Shown here piece by piece: positions 19,227-23,517 of a stretch of 23,517 nt of DNA (its first letter is position 1; each line of letters begins with the position of its first letter). This stretch comes from a virus. The stretch is from the IMG/VR virus record IMGVR_UViG_3300042691_023224, positions 1 to 23,517 of that record. One strand, given 5' to 3'. The translations under genes were made by a program, and so were the position numbers. The notes under the pieces are model-generated. The model did not search any database, had not been told where the DNA came from, and saw only the letters and a list, made by a program, of their open reading frames with translations.

Positions 19227-20336
19227 ATGGCATTTATTAGAACAAAAAACGGAGCTTTAGCCCCATCAGGGACGAGCAACGTGAGGATTACGGGGATAGC
19301 TAAGGGTGTTAACACTACCGATGTAGCCACTATGCAAAACATAGATGACTTACAGGACGGAACTATCGATTTGAATAAGATCGAAATGGCTACAGACGGT
19401 ACAGCGGCCGCACCATCGATTACTTGGAATTCGGATACAGATAGCGGTTATTACCGTATTGGCGCGAATAACTTAGGTATTAGCATCGGCGGAACTAAGC
19501 TAGTTGATATGTCCGCTGCTTTATTTGCGGTTACAGGGGCTATTACAGCCACTACTTCAATAGCGGCGACAACTACATTAGCTTCTACTACATCTACAGC
19601 AGTTGGAACATCTTTATCTATCGGTACAGATGTAACTTTAGCAAAAGAGGTTAACCACAGCGTTAGCGTAACAACTTCTACCACAGCAGCAGCAGCGGGA
19701 GGCAACTTAGCTTTAGCGGCTGGTACCGGAGCTACTTCCGGAGCAGGTGGAGTTATGAGTATCGCAGGTGGAGCAGCAGGAGCTACAGCAGGAGCAGCAG
19801 GTGGAGCAGTTAACATTACGGGTGGTGCAGAAGGTGCAGGAACAGGAACCACAGGAGCGGTTAATATCACTACCCCAGCCGCTACAGGCGGAGCAGCGGG
19901 TAACATTAACCTTACTCCCGGTACATCCTCTTCTACCACTATCGCCCCTTTGACTATTATAAGCAAAGGAAAAGTATGGAAGCCTCTATCGGGCAGTGTT
20001 GCGTCCGGCGGTACTATTACTGGTATTCAGATCGCGGGTGGATTGATTACAGCTACAGGAGGTACAGGAAACTGGCAAATGCCAACTGCCGCTCAGATCA
20101 CAACTGCAATTGGAGCAACTCCGGCAGGAACTATAGTAGATTTCGTGTTTAACGCAGCAGGAATGACGGCTACAAATACAGCTACCATAGTAGTTGGAAC
20201 TAACATGACCGTTATGTCCGCCCCTCCTATCACAGGTGGCGGTACATTGACCGTAACTCAGGACACTCAAGTAGTGGGTTATTTCAGGTTGATTTACGAT
20301 ACAGCGACAACTTGTAAAATTTCAAGGATTTGCTAA
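19227..20336 (+). CDS. Tail fibre/virion protein with Gly-rich beta-solenoid repeats, 369 aa
   Basis: N-terminus: GIAKGVNTTDVATMQNIDDL, common at the start of phage fibre or appendage proteins, and ITWNSDTDSGYYRIGANNLGISIGGTKL (residues about 70-98), a known fibre segment of the DTGFYRIG type. Residues about 157-232 hold four to five tandem repeats of 15-18 residues alternating a short strand with a Gly/Ala/Thr loop (GGNLALAAG, GGVMSIAGG, GGAVNITGG, GAVNITTP, GNINLTPG), expected to stack as a solenoid or trimeric shaft. The C-terminus (240-369) is beta-rich, ending in CKISRIC, and may be a receptor-binding or trimerising head. A likely host-contact protein. It lies between two terminators, a single-gene unit. 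Confidence 0.7.
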   Translation: MAFIRTKNGALAPSGTSNVRITGIAKGVNTTDVATMQNIDDLQDGTIDLNKIEMATDGTAAAPSITWNSDTDSGYYRIGANNLGISIGGTKLVDMSAALFAVTGAITATTSIAATTTLASTTSTAVGTSLSIGTDVTLAKEVNHSVSVTTSTTAAAAGGNLALAAGTGATSGAGGVMSIAGGAAGATAGAAGGAVNITGGAEGAGTGTTGAVNITTPAATGGAAGNINLTPGTSSSTTIAPLTIISKGKVWKPLSGSVASGGTITGIQIAGGLITATGGTGNWQMPTAAQITTAIGATPAGTIVDFVFNAAGMTATNTATIVVGTNMTVMSAPPITGGGTLTVTQDTQVVGYFRLIYDTATTCKISRIC

Positions 20337-20360
20337 ATAGTAATTAACAATTTATATTTA

Positions 20361-20392
20361 AAAACCCGTTGCTTGATAGTGACGGGTTTTTA
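20361..20392 (+). terminator. Intrinsic terminator after the fibre gene
   Basis: AAAACCCGT (20361-20369) pairs with ACGGGTTTT (20382-20390) around a 12-base loop and runs into T's. The A-tract on the left and T-tract on the right make it able to work in both directions. It directly precedes the promoter of the next gene. Confidence 0.82.
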
Positions 20393-20394
20393 GT

Positions 20395-20402
20395 TATATT
20401 TG
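20395..20402 (+). promoter_or_regulatory. Bacteroidota-type -7 element, predicted leaderless start
   Basis: TATATTTG matches TAnnTTTG and ends five bases before ATG 20408, the same spacing as at 3071-3084. A -33-like TTG lies at 20369-20371 (23 bases upstream). Placed immediately after a terminator, it would restart transcription for the following cluster. Confidence 0.45.
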
Positions 20403-20407
20403 GGGGT

Positions 20408-20614
20408 ATGAAAAAAGACTTACAACAAGCTTACAATAATTTCAAGTTTTTATGCGACGAGCATAAATGTACGGCAAAAGATCGCATTGAATTAAACAGA
20501 AATTTATCTGATTTTAAAAACATGATCGATTCTTTACCGGAAGATCCAATCGAGGAAGTTACTGAAACAGTAGCGGAACCCGCGGACACAATAGAAGAAC
20601 CTTTAAACCCATAA
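20408..20614 (+). CDS. Small acidic hypothetical protein, 68 aa
   Basis: ATG 20408 is chosen over an upstream in-frame TTG at 20369, because the latter lies inside the terminator stem and before the promoter. The protein has a helical N-terminal half (KKDLQQAYNNFKFLCDEHK) and an acidic, Pro/Glu/Thr-rich tail ending in PLNP that is probably disordered. No family recognised. It precedes a structural gene by three bases, so it is likely co-translated with it; a chaperone or assembly role for the neighbouring virion protein is a guess. Confidence 0.55.
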   Translation: MKKDLQQAYNNFKFLCDEHKCTAKDRIELNRNLSDFKNMIDSLPEDPIEEVTETVAEPADTIEEPLNP

Positions 20615-20617
20615 ATC

Positions 20618-21142
20618 ATGTCATTAAATAAAGACGATATAAAATTGTTTTCTACTGCTTTTTCTACCTTAAAATCAGGTGGTAAAACAGTAATAGTTAG
20701 TAGCACAGTAACCATGAGTGTTGCGGGAGCGTATGCTACTGGTGACTATATGGGAACATCGGCGACACCACAAGCTTTTACAGATGTGGTTACGTCTAAC
20801 GGCGGGACAGGAATAATTAAAAGCATAACCATTTCTGATAAGATCACGACAGCTAACGTAGCTATGGAATTATGGTTATTCTCATCTACCTTTACTGCCC
20901 CTACGGATAACGCAGCATGGGCTATTACGGATGCTGAGGCATTGACTTGTTTGGGTGTTATTCCAATTTCAACTGCGGGATGGTATGCAAGTGCTAATAA
21001 TCAAATTTATTTCGACGGTACTCAGAGCATGGTTATTAAACCGGGAGTTAAATCTTTATTTTATGCTTTAGTAGCAAGAGGAACTACTCCTGCTTTTACT
21101 TCTGGGGATTTAACGATTAATCTTGGAATTTTACAGGACTAG
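20618..21142 (+). CDS. Virion structural protein (decoration-like), 174 aa
   Basis: A short beta-sandwich protein. The sequence order SVAGAYATGDYMGT, a GTGIIKSITISDK strand, a VAMELWLFSSTFTAPTDNAAWAITDAEAL segment, and the ending LFYALVARGTTPAF matches a widespread phage structural family whose members follow the plan 'AGAYATGD-V-G ... G-I-I-S-V-x-I-x-D-K ... L-x-L-F ... DNA-x-x-x-x-D-A ... LY-x-L-V-A-R-G'. It is thought to be a head decoration or fibre-associated protein. Location in the fibre cluster fits. The ATG follows the small acidic gene by three bases. Confidence 0.65.
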   Translation: MSLNKDDIKLFSTAFSTLKSGGKTVIVSSTVTMSVAGAYATGDYMGTSATPQAFTDVVTSNGGTGIIKSITISDKITTANVAMELWLFSSTFTAPTDNAAWAITDAEALTCLGVIPISTAGWYASANNQIYFDGTQSMVIKPGVKSLFYALVARGTTPAFTSGDLTINLGILQD

Positions 21143-21145
21143 AAA

Positions 21146-21952
21146 ATGCCTAATCCAAATATAAATAGAAGGGTTGTTTTAAAAGGAAGTGTAATGCCAA
21201 ATTCTTTAATAGCATCTTGGTATGACGCTTTAGTGATTAAGCCAAGTCCTTCTTTGCTTACTGCTTTAAATCAATTAACTTGGGGACTAAGCAGTAATGG
21301 GATTTGGACAGAATTAGATTTATTTCATCCTATTGGTGGACTTGAGACAGACGAACAAAGATTAAGACCATTAATTACTACTTCTACTACTAAGACTTTT
21401 ACTAATGTGAATTCAGTAACACTTGATAGTACTGGGGCTACAGGAAATGGAACTACAAGTTATATTAACACAAATTGGAACGCTACCACAGATGGAATTA
21501 AATTTATTCAAAACTCTGCATCTATGGGAGTATATAATAGAACAAACTCTACTGGTGATTTATACGAAATAGGTGCGTTTGTGTTTGTTGGGAATAAAAA
21601 TCAGTATTTAGCCTCTAAAAACGCAGCAAATAATCAACAGGTAACAATAAATAGTGTAACCAACTTAAATTCGGCTACATCAGATAGTTTAGGGCTTAGA
21701 TCGGGGGTTAGGACCGCAGTAAACGCAAGAGCTAGTTATGTAAACGGAGTTTCTATTGGATCTGATGCAGGAGCGGCTGGAAGTATAGTTACCATCAACA
21801 CGTTTTTATGTGGAGTCAATGGAGACGGAGCATTGTATAAACCATCAAATAGAAATATTAGTTTATTGTTTTTAGGGTCAGGGGCAATAAATCAGTTAAC
21901 TTTTTATAATCATATTCAAACATACATGACCTCAAGAGGAATTAGCGTATGA
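21146..21952 (+). CDS. Putative fibre/receptor-contact structural protein, 268 aa
   Basis: Residues about 38-65 (LLTALNQLTWGLSSNGIWTELDLFHPIGG) match the plan of a common phage structural module, a helix followed by IW-x-K/E-x-x-x-x-P-x-x-GG. Beyond it are beta-rich segments with GNGTTSYINTNWN, SMGVYNRTNS and ARASYVNGVSIG, the style of a concanavalin-like glycan-binding domain. It is likely an appendage protein contacting the host surface. It starts three bases after the previous gene's stop and ends by overlapping the next by four bases (ATGA). Confidence 0.6.
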   Translation: MPNPNINRRVVLKGSVMPNSLIASWYDALVIKPSPSLLTALNQLTWGLSSNGIWTELDLFHPIGGLETDEQRLRPLITTSTTKTFTNVNSVTLDSTGATGNGTTSYINTNWNATTDGIKFIQNSASMGVYNRTNSTGDLYEIGAFVFVGNKNQYLASKNAANNQQVTINSVTNLNSATSDSLGLRSGVRTAVNARASYVNGVSIGSDAGAAGSIVTINTFLCGVNGDGALYKPSNRNISLLFLGSGAINQLTFYNHIQTYMTSRGISV

Positions 21953-22200
21953 TTGTTTTGACTAATAAACAAAAAGAAGAGTTTTTAGAGTTTAAAAAGT
22001 CTATTCAGGCAGAGCTTAATGCTAACTGTTGTGATTTTATCCCTATTGAGATTAAAGGAGATTTGTGGATATTGCCTGACGAAGTTCTTTTAGACCCTAA
22101 TTTTAGTAAATTAAAAGAATTAATATCGGACAAGAATTACGAAAAAAGAGAAGTATTAGAAACAGAATTTAAAACAATAGAAGATGCCAAAGATAAATAA
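21949..22200 (+). CDS. Small hypothetical protein, 83 aa
   Basis: Unrecognised. It has a basic/acidic N-terminal helix (TNKQKEEFLEFKKSIQAEL), a CC pair at residues 27-28, and an EIKGDLWILPDEVLLDPNF strand-turn region followed by a charged C-terminal helix. It is coupled by ATGA to the previous gene and overlaps the next by 17 bases. Its placement in the fibre/lysis region suggests an accessory or chaperone role, unproven. Confidence 0.55.
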   Translation: MIVLTNKQKEEFLEFKKSIQAELNANCCDFIPIEIKGDLWILPDEVLLDPNFSKLKELISDKNYEKREVLETEFKTIEDAKDK

Positions 22201-22474
22201 CGTATTTACCTCCGATTATACTAAACACGTATACGCAGGACTTATCATAACGGTAATCGGCGGACAACTATCTCATTTCTTATACAGTCCCTTTCTAAGC
22301 GGACTTATAGGACTATTGACAGGGAACATAGCAGGATTTGGAAAAGAGTACGTATGGGATCTATGGCTTAAAAAAGGGACGTTTAATAAGCGAGACATAT
22401 TCGCTACCTTTTGGGGGACATTGATCGGGGCGATAATCTTAATCGTTATTTTCAACATTCACAACGGGATATAA
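22184..22474 (+). CDS. Small membrane protein, possible holin, 96 aa
   Basis: Hydrophobic segments at about residues 17-33 (YAGLIITVIGGQLSHFL), 37-52 (FLSGLIGLLTGNIAGF) and 73-92 (FATFWGTLIGAIILIVIF) predict two or three membrane spans, with a charged loop KEYVWDLWLKKGTFNKRD between. The AG-x-x-KE-x-x-D layout resembles small membrane proteins found near lysis or tail genes in Bacteroidota phages. A holin (pore timing host lysis) is the leading guess, but no lysin gene is in the window to support it. The start overlaps the preceding gene by 17 bases. Confidence 0.5.
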   Translation: MPKINNVFTSDYTKHVYAGLIITVIGGQLSHFLYSPFLSGLIGLLTGNIAGFGKEYVWDLWLKKGTFNKRDIFATFWGTLIGAIILIVIFNIHNGI

Positions 22475-23098
22475 GTGGCAGGAAATGTTCAAACATCTAA
22501 GCCTACAGACATTGCCTTAACTGATATTTTTACGTTAATAAAAAGTGACGTAAGCTATCAATCAAGAATAACAAACCTATTATCTTTTATAGAAGCCAAT
22601 GCTGATTTTGCAACACCAGAATTAATAATATCATTATGTTTATCTATGGCAAAAGGAGATTTAGTACAGGAATACACATTTGACGCATCAGCTCAAACGA
22701 TAGACTTTGATGCTTTTTCTACTATAGATTTAAGGCGCGTATTATTAATAACTAACGTAGAAGATAATATTATAATTTATAGTTCAGCGGAGGTCGGAAA
22801 AGGGGCAGAAATAGGCGTAACCCCTAATCAGATTTTACTTGACTACGATACTACCACAATGGATGACGCTGATGAATTACAGATTTATTATGATTACCCT
22901 AGTTTGTTGCAATTAATAGACGAAGCAACTGCGACTATTACTTATATAGGTAAAGCACAAACCGGCTCCGATCCAGCAAATCCATTATGGCAAATAGAAA
23001 GAATTGATACGACAAGCGGAACGGAAATAGCATGGGCGGATGGAAGCGATGCCTTTAATCAGATTTGGGATGACAGGGCAATTTTAACCTATTCATAA
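22475..23098 (+). CDS. Putative virion protein, 207 aa, GTG start
   Basis: The GTG at 22475 directly follows the previous stop and is the natural start because no in-frame ATG follows for many codons. The protein reads alpha-helical at the start (DIALTDIFTLIKSDVSYQSRI), then beta-rich (AQTIDFDAFSTIDLRRVLLITNVEDNIIIYS, LQIYYDYP). It ends in a 50-residue segment (TITYIGKAQTGSDPANPLWQIERIDTTSGTEIAWADG) that matches a short phage module of the 'Y-x-G-x-A-x-x-G-x-x-x-x-x-x-x-W-x-I-x-R-I-D' type, common in fibre-associated proteins. A tail- or fibre-associated role is likely; exact function unknown. Confidence 0.6.
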   Translation: MAGNVQTSKPTDIALTDIFTLIKSDVSYQSRITNLLSFIEANADFATPELIISLCLSMAKGDLVQEYTFDASAQTIDFDAFSTIDLRRVLLITNVEDNIIIYSSAEVGKGAEIGVTPNQILLDYDTTTMDDADELQIYYDYPSLLQLIDEATATITYIGKAQTGSDPANPLWQIERIDTTSGTEIAWADGSDAFNQIWDDRAILTYS

Positions 23099-23104
23099 TT
23101 TTCA

Positions 23105-23112
23105 TATATTTA
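23105..23112 (+). promoter_or_regulatory. Near-consensus -7 element before the last gene
   Basis: TATATTTA differs from TAnnTTTG by the last base. It lies between the stop at 23098 and the ATG at 23134, giving a predicted leader of about 16-20 bases. Weak support. Confidence 0.25.
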
Positions 23113-23133
23113 CACAACTAAAAACAAAATATC

Positions 23134-23517
23134 ATGTCAAAATCTAATTCTTTTGAAAATAGCTTACTCTTATTATTGTTTAACAATACAGACATAGCAA
23201 ATATTGGCGATGCCGGTGGACTACAAAATTCAGCAGTAGCAGGAAGTTTATATTTAGCTTTGCATACAGGTGATCCAGGTGAAGCTGGTGACCAAACAAC
23301 TAATGAGTGTGCTTATGGGTCTTATGCAAGGGTTGGCATAGCAAGAAGTGGTGCGGGTTGGACAGTAGCTACTAATACAGCTACTAATGCCGCGTTAGCT
23401 CAATTTCCTGAATGTACTTCAGGTTCAGAAACCATTACTTATGTAAGTATTGGAATGTTATCAGCGGGAGCATCTGTGATACTTTATTCAGGAGCATTGA
23501 CAGCTTCTCGATCAGTG
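23134..23517 (+). CDS. Phage structural protein, 3'-truncated by window end (at least 128 aa)
   Basis: The frame is open from ATG 23134 to the end of the window. The visible part includes GSLYLALHTGDPGEAGDQTTNECAYG-type order, then SYARVGIARSGAGWTV, NAALAQFPECTSGSE, and LYSGALTASRSV. This matches a widespread family of phage tail-region proteins with the plan 'L-x-x-ALHT-x-DPGE-G-Q-T-x-E-x-x-Y-x-x-YARV-x-V-x-R-S-x-x-GW-V ... F-P-x-x-x-G ... LY-x-G-x-L'. The role is structural; details unknown. The gene is not in the precomputed open-frame set because it lacks a stop in the window. Confidence 0.75.
   Translation, partial: MSKSNSFENSLLLLLFNNTDIANIGDAGGLQNSAVAGSLYLALHTGDPGEAGDQTTNECAYGSYARVGIARSGAGWTVATNTATNAALAQFPECTSGSETITYVSIGMLSAGASVILYSGALTASRSV

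Noticed and set aside
19451-19966. Leftward 171-aa frame rich in Ala, Pro and Val
   Set aside because: It is the antisense shadow of the Gly/Ala-rich repeats of the fibre gene; composition mirrors those codons and there is no promoter.
20369-20407. Upstream TTG start for the 20408 gene
   Set aside because: The added 13 codons lie in the terminator hairpin and before the promoter element, so the message would not include them.
1-23517. tRNA genes, rRNA and CRISPR arrays
   Set aside because: Read-through on both strands showed no tRNA-like TTC-arm/acceptor patterns and no regularly spaced repeats.

Overview
The window is a stretch of a tailed double-stranded DNA phage (or prophage) that probably infects a member of the Bacteroidota. 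Three things support this host range. Several upstream regions carry the Bacteroidota vegetative promoter elements (TAnnTTTG near -7, TTTG/TTG near -33). The gene leaders are A-rich and lack clear Shine-Dalgarno sequences. Several small proteins, such as the one at 1754-2074, belong to families I recognise from Bacteroidota phages. GC content looks to be about 38-40% by eye. I see no integrase, attachment site, tRNA, rRNA or CRISPR array.

Layout. (1) 42-2074: very small rightward genes (a Cys-rich microprotein, membrane microproteins), then a winged-helix-like protein and a small Bacteroidota-phage family protein. (2) 2221-3083: a leftward HNH homing endonuclease and a non-coding stretch of about 500 bases across which strand composition flips sharply from C-rich to G-rich. 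(3) 3084-6799: a small twin-arginine-like protein whose C-terminal half resembles a piece of the major capsid protein, a GIY-YIG homing endonuclease, the putative small terminase and the large terminase. (4) 6800-8267: two leftward genes that look like an RNA-repair pair, a T4 Pnk-type 3'-phosphatase without its kinase and an RlaP-type nucleotidyltransferase. (5) 8426-10642 portal; 10651-11568 a leftward four-gene accessory cassette; 11772-14527 scaffold and major capsid protein. (6) 14592-19158: virion or connector proteins, interrupted by a second GIY-YIG gene. (7) 19227-23517: fibre and decoration proteins, a small membrane protein (possible holin) and further structural proteins, the last running off the end.

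How it works together. Rightward genes form the packaging, head, connector and fibre assembly line, cut into units by intrinsic terminators at 14535, 15746, 19183 and 20361. Leftward genes are accessory insertions between core genes: HNH, RNA repair and the four-gene cassette. The last two share a nearly identical promoter block.

Most notable observations: both GIY-YIG genes sit exactly on a gene boundary and carry a diverged copy of the neighbouring gene's end (start of the small terminase; end of the connector gene). A small Tat-like protein carries a capsid-protein-like segment. The hexamer GCGGAC is strongly repeated (34 sites on both strands by hand count), including inside two terminators, in the manner of an uptake- or Chi-like sequence.
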